Below, in pieces: positions 42,729 to 51,324 of a stretch of DNA of 64,000 nucleotides. The notes under the pieces are model-generated. The model did not search any database. It had not been told where the DNA came from and was given only the letters and a program-made list of their open reading frames with translations. Position numbers and translations under genes: made by a program. Each line of letters opens with the position of its first letter. Position 1 is the first letter of the stretch. Origin of the DNA: Bradyrhizobium sp. 4 (GTDB lineage: Bacteria > Pseudomonadota > Alphaproteobacteria > Rhizobiales > Xanthobacteraceae); NCBI RefSeq assembly GCF_023100905.1, contig NZ_CP064686.1:4588001-4652000 (forward strand), read 5' to 3'.

Positions 42729-43673
42729 CTAGCCGTAACGCCTTGCGCGCACCGCCCGGTAGCGAGCATCGGTCTGAGGCTTGATGAACAGCGCCGCCAC
42801 GCTTGGATGGCGTTTGCGTATCTCGGCCTCGATCGAAACGACGCATCGCTCGATGTCGTCGGCGCGCTTGTCATCCGCAAATTCGATGCTGAGGGCCGCA
42901 ACGACCTCGACCGGCGACAGTTGCACCGTCAGAAGACCGTTGGCCCTGAGAACGCCGGGCGAACGTCTTGCGATGTCGAGGACCGATCGCGCAAGCTCCG
43001 GATCGGCAGGCTCGCCGATCAGCAGGCTCTTGCTCTCGCGCGCGAGACCGATCGACACGATCGCCAGCAATATCCCGATCAGGATCGAGCCGATCCCATC
43101 CCAGACCGGCTGGCGCAGCCATACGGCCGCCGCGGTGGCCGCAGCGGCGATAGCGATGCCGACCAGCGCCGCGCTGTCCTCGAGCAGCACCATGAATGCC
43201 GGAGGATCCTTGCTGCGAACGAAGGCCTGATAATATCCGAACCGCTGGCCGTCCGAACTGAAGCGCCGCAGGGCAACCAGCCAGGAGCCGCCTTCAAACA
43301 GGAACGACAGCCCGAGCACCACGAAGCTGACGATCGGACTTTCGATCGGCTCGGGTGCGGCGACATGCAGAATGCCCTGATACAGCGAGACACCGGCGCC
43401 CAGGGCGAAGATCAGCAGCGCAACGATGAAGCTCCAGAAATACAGCTCGCGCCCATAGCCGAGCGGATGGGATTCGTCGGGCGAACGGCTCGCGCGCCGG
43501 TAGCCGTAGAGCAGCAGGATCTCGTTGGTCGTGTCGACGAGCGAATGCACCGCTTCGCTCGTCATGGCCGAACTTCCCGTCCAGGCGGCGGCGCCGATCT
43601 TCGTGACCGCGACCAGGACATTGCCGAAGAGTGCCGCATAGACCGCGGTCTTCGAGGATGATTCTGTTGCCAA
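42729..43673 (-). CDS. Cation diffusion facilitator (CDF) transporter
   Basis: A 314-residue protein with six membrane helices. The metal site appears as SEAVHSLVDTTNEI in helix 2 (His/Asp) and a second partner around MVLLEDSAALVG in helix 5 (Glu-Asp). C-terminal cytosolic domain with VEVVAALSIEFADDKRADDI. CDF proteins export Zn2+, Fe2+, Mn2+ or Co2+ against protons. It lies on the same strand 102 bases upstream of the copper-binding gene, in a metal-handling stretch; the metal is not assigned. Confidence 0.88.
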   Translation of the reverse strand: MATESSSKTAVYAALFGNVLVAVTKIGAAAWTGSSAMTSEAVHSLVDTTNEILLLYGYRRASRSPDESHPLGYGRELYFWSFIVALLIFALGAGVSLYQGILHVAAPEPIESPIVSFVVLGLSFLFEGGSWLVALRRFSSDGQRFGYYQAFVRSKDPPAFMVLLEDSAALVGIAIAAAATAAAVWLRQPVWDGIGSILIGILLAIVSIGLARESKSLLIGEPADPELARSVLDIARRSPGVLRANGLLTVQLSPVEVVAALSIEFADDKRADDIERCVVSIEAEIRKRHPSVAALFIKPQTDARYRAVRARRYG

Positions 43674-43691
43674 TGTCCGATACCCCGTTCC

Positions 43692-44597
43692 TCATGCCAG
43701 CCGCCGCGGCAGGCTGTGGTGGATGGTGCAGGCGGCGAGCGCGGCGTGGCCGAACGCGACCGAGATCTGGTGCAGGTCGGTGACGACGTCGCCGATCCCG
43801 TAGAGCCCATCGACCGAGCTGCGCTGATGGTCGTCGACTTTCAGGTAACCCTCCCCGGTATGTTCGGCCCCCAGCTTCATCGCAAGATGCGAGCGCACCT
43901 CCGCACCCATCACCGGGTAGACCATCTCGAATTGCGCCGTCCGGCCGTCGGCGAAGACGGCTTCGACTCCGTGGTCTCTCCGCCTCAGGCGCAGGCCGGG
44001 GGCGACGACGATCTCGACACCCGCGTCATTCAGCTCCGGTGCGGCGGCCTTCCCGTCATCCTCGCCCGTTGCCAGCAACGTTACGTCGCGCGAGTAGCCG
44101 CGCATGAAGAGCGCCTTGCCGGCGGCGCGGTGAAGCGGACCGACGATGCCGATGCGACGGCCGATCGCCTCGTAGGCGTCGCAAACGGGGCAGTAGCGCA
44201 ACAGCCCGTCCGCGACCGCCGCGCGCCATTCGTCGAACGGCGGATGGACGTCGACGATGCCGCTGGCAAGGATGACGGTGGCGGCCGTATGCGCGCCGCC
44301 GTTCCAGATCGCCTGAAAACCGTGATCGTGTCGTCGCAAGCCGGTGACCTCGGCATCAACGCGCGTGACCGCGAGCTCGCCGAGTTGCGCGGACATGCGC
44401 GCGAGCAGGTCGGTGCCGGACAGGCCGTGGACGAAGCCCGGCACATTGTGACTGCGCGGGATCAGCGCCGCCCGGCTCGCGCCTGCGTCCACAACACAGA
44501 CGCGGCGCCGAAATCGCGCGAGGTAGATCGCAGCCATCAGCCCGGCGGGGCCGCCGCCGACGATCAGGCAATCATACGGCTGATCATTCGCCGTCAT
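43692..44597 (-). CDS. FAD-dependent thioredoxin-reductase-like oxidoreductase
   Basis: A 301-residue flavoprotein: FAD fold at LIVGGGPAGLMAAIYLARF, a redox pair CPVCDAYE near residue 139 (the CATC position of thioredoxin reductase), a second Rossmann fold at RIGIVGPLHRAAGKA and the closing YGIGDVVTDLHQIS. The NADPH motif lacks the usual GGGDS/HRRD signature (GPLHRAAG), so it may not use NADPH in the standard way. Its ATG at 44597 overlaps the stop of the preceding flavodoxin-like gene by 4 bases, so the two are translationally coupled. Confidence 0.85.
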   Translation of the reverse strand: MTANDQPYDCLIVGGGPAGLMAAIYLARFRRRVCVVDAGASRAALIPRSHNVPGFVHGLSGTDLLARMSAQLGELAVTRVDAEVTGLRRHDHGFQAIWNGGAHTAATVILASGIVDVHPPFDEWRAAVADGLLRYCPVCDAYEAIGRRIGIVGPLHRAAGKALFMRGYSRDVTLLATGEDDGKAAAPELNDAGVEIVVAPGLRLRRRDHGVEAVFADGRTAQFEMVYPVMGAEVRSHLAMKLGAEHTGEGYLKVDDHQRSSVDGLYGIGDVVTDLHQISVAFGHAALAACTIHHSLPRRLA

Positions 44598-45670
44598 TTT
44601 GGGTTTGGATCGGACAGGCCCGCACCGGGCTCGCGAAGCTGTCCACTCCGCGCCAGGCGGACCGCATTGCCGAGTGCGCGCGCGACGTTCTGCACCTCTG
44701 TCTGGAATGCCCTGTCGTCGTCGAGGTCGCAATGCGAGGTGGCGTATGGCTCCATGTAGCCGACATAGCCATCGAGCTCGGCGAAGCGGCCCGCCGAGAT
44801 CAGCTGCATGTCGGTCAGCCAATCCGACAAGGCCCGGCGCACACCCTCGGCACCGACCGCATCGCCGTGAACGACGAGGCCGAAATGACGGCCGGCGAGA
44901 TGGCGCGGATAGGACCAGCCCTTCAGCTCCAGCGCCTTGGCTTCGTCCGCCTTCTTGCCGTGAGTCGAGGTTGGATCGGGATTGCCGCCGTCGGCGCAGA
45001 CCATGCGATCCATCATCGCCTTCAGTCCGGCGGGGACATGATACCAGTTCACCGGCGTCACGATCAGGATGCCGTGGGCCGCGACCCAGAGCGGATAGAT
45101 ATCGTTCATCCAGTCGTCGGTCTGGCCCAGCGAATAGTTCGGATAGCAGCTGCACGGCCAGTGGCAGAGCGGCATCGCGGTTCCGACGCAGGATTTACAG
45201 GGATGGATCGTCTTGCCGAACTCCGAAGCCAGGCGCGACAGATCGAGGATGTCGACGGCAAAGCCAAGCTCGGCAAAGACCGGCTCGGCGAGCTCGACCA
45301 GACGCCAGGTCTTGGACATCTCGCCGGGACAGGTGTGCTCGCTGCGGGCCGAGCCGTTGATGATCAGGATGCGCGGCGTCTCGTCCGCATCGTCATGGCG
45401 TCGCTGCGCCGCCAGGATCTTCGCGCGCGCATCAAGCCAGTCGACGGCGATGTCGTAACCGGGATCGGCGAATCCCGCGCCCGCCTTTCGCGTCAGCGGG
45501 GCCTTGCGTGAACCGCTGTAGGCATCCCAGGCCGCGCCGACGATCGCGTCGAGCTCGCGCTGGAGCGGCGCAAAGGCGGGATCGACGAACCGGCTCCGGT
45601 AGCGGCGCTCGAAGGCCTCGCGCGAGAGCTTGACGGGCGGCATCCCCTTGCGAATGTCGGCTTCCGTCAT
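44594..45670 (-). CDS. Flavodoxin-like NADPH-dependent FMN reductase
   Basis: A 358-residue protein. After a 90-residue helical N-terminal extension comes a flavodoxin-like fold (RILIINGSARSEHTCPGEMS binds the FMN phosphate; TPVNWYHVPAGLKAMMDRMV). The Cys-rich insert IHPCKSCVGTAMPLCHWPCSC, five Cys within about 25 residues, is unusual and could bind metal or an Fe-S centre. ATGA coupling to the CPVC flavoprotein downstream suggests an electron-transfer pair. GAGGAG precedes the ATG at 45670. An EcfG-like promoter lies 33 bases upstream. Confidence 0.85.
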   Translation of the reverse strand: MTEADIRKGMPPVKLSREAFERRYRSRFVDPAFAPLQRELDAIVGAAWDAYSGSRKAPLTRKAGAGFADPGYDIAVDWLDARAKILAAQRRHDDADETPRILIINGSARSEHTCPGEMSKTWRLVELAEPVFAELGFAVDILDLSRLASEFGKTIHPCKSCVGTAMPLCHWPCSCYPNYSLGQTDDWMNDIYPLWVAAHGILIVTPVNWYHVPAGLKAMMDRMVCADGGNPDPTSTHGKKADEAKALELKGWSYPRHLAGRHFGLVVHGDAVGAEGVRRALSDWLTDMQLISAGRFAELDGYVGYMEPYATSHCDLDDDRAFQTEVQNVARALGNAVRLARSGQLREPGAGLSDPNPK

Positions 45671-45702
45671 GCTGGCTCCTCGCGAGGTCGGTACAGTCGA
45701 CC

Positions 45703-45727
45703 AACCCGGGGCGCAGCGCGCGGTTCC
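45703..45727 (-). promoter_or_regulatory. EcfG-like general-stress promoter upstream of the flavoprotein pair
   Basis: On the minus strand: GGAAC (45727-45723), 16 bases, GGTT (45706-45703), ending 33 bases before the ATG at 45670. One -10 mismatch from CGTT. Confidence 0.5.
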
Positions 45728-45749
45728 TCGTCGCTCTCCTCTCGTCGCT

Positions 45750-45959
45750 CTACTGGCGAACAACTTCCAGCGGCACATCGAATTGCGCGATGCGCTGGTC
45801 CAGCCGCCACAGTTCGATGCGGTGCACCAGCACGAGCGAGGCGGCCTCGCGCTTGGCCTGCTCATCATTGTCGCAGACCAGGTTGATGCATCCAAACACA
45901 TGCCCGTCTGGATCGATCTGGAAAGCGCGGTAGTGCTTGATGCTCCGCATCATCATCAT
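45750..45959 (-). CDS. Small protein with four tandem start codons
   Basis: A 66 to 69-residue protein, IKHYRAFQIDPDGHVFGCIN through to QFDVPLEVVRQ, hydrophilic and without a known domain. Four ATGs in a row (45948-45959) could all serve as start; the outermost overlaps the stop of the upstream gene (ATGA). Downstream is the flavoprotein operon, 80 bases on, with its own promoter. Function unknown. Confidence 0.6.
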   Translation of the reverse strand: MMMMRSIKHYRAFQIDPDGHVFGCINLVCDNDEQAKREAASLVLVHRIELWRLDQRIAQFDVPLEVVRQ

Positions 45960-46159
45960 CCTCGTCTCGGGTAGACGGGTTCGCTCAACCAGTCCGTCAG
46001 GTTCGAGGTCACTTCGTTCTGCATGGCGCGCCGAAGCAGCATGTCGCGCTCCTTGCCGGGCGGCAGGCTGCGCGCGCGCTCGCGGGCGGTTTCGGCGAAT
46101 GCCGCTAATCGCTCCTGGAGCGATTGGGTTTGTTTCCTGCGGTTGCGTTTGGCGGTCAT
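45956..46159 (-). CDS. Small basic protein, coupled to the next small gene
   Basis: A 67-residue protein opening MTAKRNRRKQTQSLQERLAA, Lys/Arg-rich at the N terminus and helical after, with ARERARSLPPGKERDMLLRR. It overlaps the following gene by ATGA, so both are translated together. It resembles small stress-inducible proteins common in Bradyrhizobium, but no function is known. A strong hairpin in its leader (46196-46224) may control it. Confidence 0.6.
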   Translation of the reverse strand: MTAKRNRRKQTQSLQERLAAFAETARERARSLPPGKERDMLLRRAMQNEVTSNLTDWLSEPVYPRRG

Positions 46160-46195
46160 TGTACTTTCACAAAACCCTTTGGATGGAAGGAAATT

Positions 46196-46224
46196 GGCCC
46201 CGGCGGGAGGTCGGCGCCGGGGCC
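46196..46224 (-). promoter_or_regulatory. Stable leader hairpin before the small coupled genes
   Basis: GGCCCCGGCG and CGCCGGGGCC form a perfect 10-bp GC stem with a 9-base loop, 36 bases upstream of the ATG at 46159. Its arm resembles that of the hairpin at 57575 before the CsbD gene. Confidence 0.5.
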
Positions 46225-46413
46225 GGAGTTTCGTGCCGGTTGGGGCGGCCCAGACCGGCAGTGTTCGGAGCTTCGGCCGCAACCGCAGGTTCCTGCATTT
46301 CAGTAAGTTAACGGTGCGTGATTTTGCGGTGCGAAGGACAGCGGCCGAGCAGCGCCGGACGCGCGCAGCGGGGCGCCATCCGGGCGCGTGCTGCACGTTC
46401 ACTTCGTCGGCTC

Positions 46414-46626
46414 CTATTCCGGCGGCACAAGGTGTTGGGCGGGCTGCTCTTCGCGATCGTCGCGAAGAGCCTTGAGCTCGGCACGCAACATCGCACTTTC
46501 CATCACCACGCGGCGCACCTCGCGCTTCGCATTTTCAAGCTGATCCGCGACCGCTCTGTGCTGCGCCCGAAGGACGCGGCTTGCTTCGATCGCGCGCTCA
46601 GCGCGGGAAAGGAGGACGTCGTTCAT
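46414..46626 (-). CDS. Small coiled-coil protein
   Basis: A 70-residue protein opening MNDVLLSRAERAIEASRVLR, continuous helix with heptads through KREVRRVVMESAMLRAELKA. No known domain. Similar pattern to the small coiled-coil proteins at 50881 and 51050 that flank the kinase locus. Upstream lie TTACGTAA twin palindromes (46664-46680) and a degenerate FixK-type box (46723), so expression may be regulated. Confidence 0.6.
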   Translation of the reverse strand: MNDVLLSRAERAIEASRVLRAQHRAVADQLENAKREVRRVVMESAMLRAELKALRDDREEQPAQHLVPPE

Positions 46627-46663
46627 GGAGCGAGAGTATAAAAGCTTCGCGACGAAGGCGCCT

Positions 46664-46680
46664 TTACGTAAGTTACGTAA
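46664..46680. promoter_or_regulatory. Tandem TTACGTAA palindromes
   Basis: TTACGTAA occurs twice with one base between (46664-46671 and 46673-46680), 38 bases upstream of the small gene at 46626. Tight tandem palindromes suggest a cooperatively bound regulator. Confidence 0.35.
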
Positions 46681-46722
46681 GTTGCTCAAAACCAGCCGTC
46701 CGCTCAAAAACAGCCGCGAACA

Positions 46723-46736
46723 CTAACCTGGATCAA
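46723..46736 (-). promoter_or_regulatory. Degenerate FNR/FixK-type box
   Basis: On the minus strand TTGATCCAGGTTAG, compared with the anaerobox TTGAT-N4-ATCAA: the left half is perfect, the right half weak. About 97 bases upstream of the small coiled-coil gene and directly after the Crp/Fnr gene. Confidence 0.3.
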
Positions 46737-46795
46737 GTACCTCGGAACACCCGATCGGATACGGGACCAACGACCGTTCCCAGGCGAGAAAGCGC

Positions 46796-47542
46796 TTAGG
46801 CCCGTCGATAGAGTTGCAGATAGCTCGGCGAGAACAGCGCCGCGTCCTTGAGCGCATCGAGATCGGTGATGGTCAGCGTGCGATCGCGCAGCACGATCAA
46901 GCCGGAGGCACGCAACTCCTGAACCGTGCGGTTGAGATGGACCACCGACAGGCCGGTGGCGTCCGCAAGATCCATTTGCGTCACCGGCATCACGCAGGAA
47001 TTGCCCTCGACCATGCCGACAGGACGCAGCCGCTCGATGATTTCGCAGAACAGATGGGCCACGCGTTCAAAGGCCACCCGGCGGCCGAGGTTGATGGCCC
47101 ATTCGCGCTGGATCGCGTTGTTGACGAGCGTCTCGCACCAGAACGCTTCCGCGAGCCCACGGTCGCCCGCCACCAGACTCTCGAACCGCGCGCGCTTGAT
47201 TTCGGTGTAGACGACCGGCGTCATCGCCGCGATGGAATGATCCATCACCGACAGCAGGAACGCGTGCGCGTCGCAACTCTCGCCGGGAAAGAGAAAATTG
47301 ACGATCTGGCGCCGACCATCCTCGAGCGTCTTGTAGCGGCAGAGCCAGCCCGACAGCACCAGGCGCACGCTGTCGACCGGATCGCCCTCCGAGATCAGAT
47401 CCTCGCCCGCCCCTGCGCGCTGGATTCCCTCGAGCATTGCGTATTCAAGCGAGGTGCGGGCCTCGGCCGACAACGATCTCAGCACGTTCAGCCGGCGAAT
47501 GACCGGATCCAGCAGGCTGCGATCTAGCGTCGACAAGGGCAT
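46796..47542 (-). CDS. Crp/Fnr family transcriptional regulator
   Basis: A 248-residue protein with a cyclic-nucleotide-binding-like barrel (about residues 35-140, FLFPGESCDAHAFLL) and a C-terminal winged helix-turn-helix (VTQMDLADATGLSVVHLNRT). It lacks the N-terminal Cys cluster of FNR, and there is no clear cAMP-binding Arg-Ser pair, so the signal is unknown. The ATG at 47542 overlaps the stop of the upstream sensor kinase (TGATG), pointing to coupled translation and a shared signalling pathway. Confidence 0.9.
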   Translation of the reverse strand: MPLSTLDRSLLDPVIRRLNVLRSLSAEARTSLEYAMLEGIQRAGAGEDLISEGDPVDSVRLVLSGWLCRYKTLEDGRRQIVNFLFPGESCDAHAFLLSVMDHSIAAMTPVVYTEIKRARFESLVAGDRGLAEAFWCETLVNNAIQREWAINLGRRVAFERVAHLFCEIIERLRPVGMVEGNSCVMPVTQMDLADATGLSVVHLNRTVQELRASGLIVLRDRTLTITDLDALKDAALFSPSYLQLYRRA

Positions 47543-50500
47543 CAGTTGGCTACCGCCGGTGTATGAAACGCGCGCTTGCTGAGGGGAATGGCGATCGTGC
47601 ATTCCAGTCCCCTCGGATTGAATGCCATCGTGGTCTGCCCCTTGAACTCGAACGCGAGTGTGCGCTCCAGGAGCTCGGTCCCAAATCCCTTGTGCGGCGG
47701 CGGCGCAACCGGCGGCCCACCGCGCTCCCGCCACTCGAATACCAGCTCCGCCGGCTCGGTGCCCTGCTCAATGCGCCAGGAAATCTCGATGCGACCCGTC
47801 GGCCGGCTCAGGGCGCCATATTTCAGCGCGTTGGTCGCGAGCTCGTGAATGGCAAGCGCGAAGGTTTCCGCGGCCTTGGAGTGAAAACGCACCGTGGGCC
47901 CGCTGACACGCACCTGCTCGCCTTCTCTCGCATTATAGGCCAGCAGCTCCTCGACCGCGAGGTATTCGAGATCAACGCCGCCCTCGGGGTCGCGGGTCAC
48001 CAGCGCCTGGGTACGGGCGAATGCGTTCAGCCGGCCGTCGAGGTGGGAAGCAAACTCCTCGACCGTCGAGCTCGTATCGGCCGTGCGACGCGCGATCGAG
48101 CGCACCACGCCGAGCGTGTTGCGGACGCGGTGCTGGAGCTCGGCCAGCAGCAGGCGCTGCCGCTCCTCGGCGCGGGTAATGGCGGTGATGTCGACGAAAG
48201 TGATGACGACCCCGGCGATGAAATTGTCGATACTGCGATAGGGCAGGATGCGCACGATGTAGCGCGTGCCGCCGTCGGGGTCCCTCAGCTCGCGCTCGGC
48301 GATGGCGAGCGTGCGCAGCACGCCCCGAATGTCGTCATAGAGCTCCTCGATCGGGATGCGCGCCTTGATATGCGCGATGGGACGGCCCGTGTCGGTTTCG
48401 ACGAGATGCAGAATTTGCGTGATCGCCGGCGTGAAGTTCATCACCCGCAAATCGTTGTCGAGGAACACGGTCGCAATCTGGGTGCTCTCCAGGAAATTCT
48501 CGAGGTCGCTGGTGGCGCGCGTCAATTCCTGGACGCGGTGGGCCAGCTCGCCGTTCACGGTGGTCAGCTCCTCGTTGACCGACTGCAGTTCCTCGCGCGA
48601 GGTTTCGAGCTCTTCGTTTGCGGACTGAAGCTCTTCGTTGAGCGACTGGTATTCCTCGTTCGAGGACTTCAGCTCCTCGTTGGTGCTTTCGAGTTCTTCG
48701 ATGGTCGCCTGAAGGCGCTCCCGCGTCGCCCGCAGCTCGCCTTCGATACGCTCCACATGCTCGGTCTGCACCAGCGCATTGGGCTGGCCCTCTTCGGGAT
48801 CAATGGCGCGGACCGGGCCTTCCTTGAACAGGACGACGAAATTGCGGTGGCCACTGCCGCCATCCTGAATCGGCTCCACCGTGATGTCGACGAGAATGCG
48901 ATGGCCGTTGGCGCCGAGTTGCACCTGCACGACATGGGCGGCCTCGTTGGTCTCCGTCGCGCGACTGAGCACCGCGCGCAGTTCCAGGCGGAGATCGCGG
49001 TGGACGAGTTGGAGCAGGTCTAGCGTAGCGACCCCTGCCGTCGGTTCGATGAAGCGGCCGGTGCGCCCGGAAAAATGCAGGACCTGAAAATTGCCGTCGA
49101 TGATGACATAGGCCGGCGAGTAGCGTTCCGCGACCCGCTGCGCGCGGCGCTCCAGCCCGACGTCGGGGCGGAACGAGCGCGCCGGCACCACCTCGAGGGT
49201 TGCCCTCCCCGCAGCGGTCGTGATTGGAAATTCCGGCGGCAGCCGCGTTCCGGTCTCGAGCTTCTTGAAGATGCGGGCGCGGCGGTCGATCGGCACGAAC
49301 AATTTTGGATGCCGCGTCACGTTCTCGGAATTGCCGAGGAACAGGTAGCGATCCGGCAGAAGTGCGAAATGGAATAGCGGGATCACCCGGTTCTGCAGTT
49401 CGGCATTGAGATAGATCAGCAGGTTGCGGCAGGAGACGAGATCGAGCTTGGAGAACGGTGCGTCCTTGATCACGTTATGCTGCGAGAAGATGCACATTTC
49501 GCGCAGCTCCTTGACCACGCAATAGGTGTCACCTTCGCGCACGAACCAGCGCGCCAGCCGCTCGCTGGTCATGTCCGCCTCGATCTTGGTGCGGTAGCGT
49601 CCGACGCGAGCGGTCGCCAGCGCCCGCCCGTCGATATCGGTAGCGAAGATCTGAACCTGCGGCGCGGAGTCCATTTTTGCCATGTGCTCGCGCAGGAGGA
49701 TACCGATCGAATAGGCCTCCTCTCCAGTGGCGCAGCCGAGCACCCAGACGCGAACCTGCTGGCCCGCGGTCTTGCCTTCGAAGATCTTCGGGACGATCTG
49801 GCTCTCCAGCACCTCGAATTCGCGCTTGTCGCGGAAGAATTCGGTGACGCCGATCAAGAGATCGTTGAAGAGGTGCTGCACCTCGTCCTGGTCGTTGCGC
49901 AGGAAATCGACATAGGCGGAAATATCGGCGATCTGAACCACCTGCATGCGTCGCTGCACGCGGCGCAGAAAGGTATTCTGCTTGTAGCCGTGGAAATCAT
50001 TGCCGGTCTTGCTGCGCAGGACGTCGGCAATGCGCGACAGCGAGGTCGCCGCAGCGGCCAAGACCTCGTCGAACCCCTGCTTCTCTTCCAGCCGCCGCAG
50101 ATGACGGGCATAGACCTGGATGTGCTCGGCGATGTCTTCGGCGGTCAGCACGTAGTCGGCGATCGCGGCCGGCGTATCGGCGTCCTTCAGATGATCCGCC
50201 TCGTCGCTCGCGCCTTTTTCGGCGATCGCGAGACCACCGTGATCCTTCAGCGTCGCAGTACCCAGCGTGCCATCGCCGCCGATGCCTGACAGGATCACAC
50301 CGATCGATTGCTCGGCGCGTTCTTCAGCCAGCGACACCAGGAAGCTGTCGATGGTGGCCCGCTCACCCGGCGCCTGCTCGGCCTCTCGGACTGCGAAGCG
50401 CCCGCCACGGATGGTGGTGATCATCGCCGGCGGGCATAGGTAGATCGTGCCGCCCTCGATGGTCTGGCCGTCGCTGATGTCGGCGACCTTGCCGCCGCTG

Positions 50501-50709
50501 GAATTCTGCACGATCCGGCGCAGCCGGGGTTCATCGAGCGCCTCATGATGTTGAAGCGCCAGCACGACGGCCTGGTCGGCCCCAAGGGTCAACTTGCCAA
50601 AGAAGCGTTCGATGCTGCCCAGAGCGGTCGGCGGGGCACCCACCCCGATGATCAGCGGGGAGTTGATCTGGCGCTCTCTTTCGACCGACTGGTCGCCGAC
50701 TTCATGCAT
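47542..50709 (-). CDS. CheB-CheR-PAS-HWE histidine kinase hybrid
   Basis: A 1055-residue protein. Order: CheB methylesterase-like (15-195), CheR N domain and SAM methyltransferase (210-460, VWVLGCATGEEAYSIGILL), a PAS-like region (540-640), a Glu/Asn-rich coiled coil (660-740, EELKSSNEEYQSLNEELQS), a second PAS (745-860), and an HWE kinase with His in ELQHRVRNTLGVV (about 860), HELATNALKYGAL and FEWRERGGPPV, which has the Trp-x-Glu of HWE kinases. The CheB part lacks the active Ser: the usual GASAGG reads GAPPTA. No phosphoacceptor domain follows, so an external partner is needed. Confidence 0.93.
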   Translation of the reverse strand: MHEVGDQSVERERQINSPLIIGVGAPPTALGSIERFFGKLTLGADQAVVLALQHHEALDEPRLRRIVQNSSGGKVADISDGQTIEGGTIYLCPPAMITTIRGGRFAVREAEQAPGERATIDSFLVSLAEERAEQSIGVILSGIGGDGTLGTATLKDHGGLAIAEKGASDEADHLKDADTPAAIADYVLTAEDIAEHIQVYARHLRRLEEKQGFDEVLAAAATSLSRIADVLRSKTGNDFHGYKQNTFLRRVQRRMQVVQIADISAYVDFLRNDQDEVQHLFNDLLIGVTEFFRDKREFEVLESQIVPKIFEGKTAGQQVRVWVLGCATGEEAYSIGILLREHMAKMDSAPQVQIFATDIDGRALATARVGRYRTKIEADMTSERLARWFVREGDTYCVVKELREMCIFSQHNVIKDAPFSKLDLVSCRNLLIYLNAELQNRVIPLFHFALLPDRYLFLGNSENVTRHPKLFVPIDRRARIFKKLETGTRLPPEFPITTAAGRATLEVVPARSFRPDVGLERRAQRVAERYSPAYVIIDGNFQVLHFSGRTGRFIEPTAGVATLDLLQLVHRDLRLELRAVLSRATETNEAAHVVQVQLGANGHRILVDITVEPIQDGGSGHRNFVVLFKEGPVRAIDPEEGQPNALVQTEHVERIEGELRATRERLQATIEELESTNEELKSSNEEYQSLNEELQSANEELETSREELQSVNEELTTVNGELAHRVQELTRATSDLENFLESTQIATVFLDNDLRVMNFTPAITQILHLVETDTGRPIAHIKARIPIEELYDDIRGVLRTLAIAERELRDPDGGTRYIVRILPYRSIDNFIAGVVITFVDITAITRAEERQRLLLAELQHRVRNTLGVVRSIARRTADTSSTVEEFASHLDGRLNAFARTQALVTRDPEGGVDLEYLAVEELLAYNAREGEQVRVSGPTVRFHSKAAETFALAIHELATNALKYGALSRPTGRIEISWRIEQGTEPAELVFEWRERGGPPVAPPPHKGFGTELLERTLAFEFKGQTTMAFNPRGLECTIAIPLSKRAFHTPAVAN

Positions 50710-50880
50710 GGTCTTCGGTGGCTCTCATTCAGTGCCGGGACCGGATGCCCGCTCGCCGCAATAGCAGAATTGACGTTATCTCAACAGGTGAAAGGCGGAA
50801 ATGTCACGCTGCGTTCCATACAGCGAGCGTCGTTGTCAATTCCCGACCACGGGCCCATAGTTGCGTGCGGCAGGAGTCCT

Positions 50881-51189
50881 ATGATGCAAACGTCCGACGA
50901 ACTCGCGGCCCTGATCAGGCGGGCCGAGGATGCCACCGCGACCGCCCGCCGGCTGCTCCGCGAGAACGATCGTTTGCGCCGCAACGCCGAGCGGCAACTC
51001 GACTTCATGTATGAGCTCGGTGCAGATTTCGGGCAGCCTGCCGCCCTGATCACTCCGGACCGACTTGCTGCCGAAGATAGGCAATCCGCTGCTCGATCAG
51101 GACACGATGGCGCAGCCATTCGGTCAGGGTCTGCTTCAGGGCCTCCGCCAACCGCTCCGCCAGGGCCGCCTCATGGCTGCCGGCACTGA
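50881..51189 (+). CDS. Small coiled-coil protein, overlapping a gene on the other strand
   Basis: A possible 102-residue protein opening MMQTSDELAALIRRAEDATA with RRLLRENDRLRRNAERQLDF, a helical coiled coil. AGGAG precedes the ATG at 50881. The last 45 residues become Pro/Gly/Ser-rich and overlap the coiled-coil gene of the opposite strand (51050-51316) by 140 bases, so the real end may be frayed or the later part spurious. It is divergent from the kinase gene across 171 bases. Confidence 0.5.
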   Translation: MMQTSDELAALIRRAEDATATARRLLRENDRLRRNAERQLDFMYELGADFGQPAALITPDRLAAEDRQSAARSGHDGAAIRSGSASGPPPTAPPGPPHGCRH

Positions 51190-51316
51190 GTGCACGAATC
51201 CGATCCTCCTGGTCTCGGATGCGCTGCCAACCCTCATCGATATCACGATCGGCCTTGATCAGATGGCGGCGCTCGGTATCGAGCTGCTCGGTCCATTCGG
51301 CGAGGGAAATGTTCAT
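51050..51316 (-). CDS. Small coiled-coil protein in the CheB operon
   Basis: An 88-residue charged helical protein opening MNISLAEWTEQLDTERRHLI, with ALAERLAEALKQTLTEWLRH. No known domain. It starts 8 bases after the stop of the free-standing CheB gene, so it is in that operon. Its tail overlaps the convergent small gene at 50881, so at most one of the two may be fully translated. Confidence 0.65.
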   Translation of the reverse strand: MNISLAEWTEQLDTERRHLIKADRDIDEGWQRIRDQEDRIRALSAGSHEAALAERLAEALKQTLTEWLRHRVLIEQRIAYLRQQVGPE

Positions 51317-51324
51317 GGCGACCC

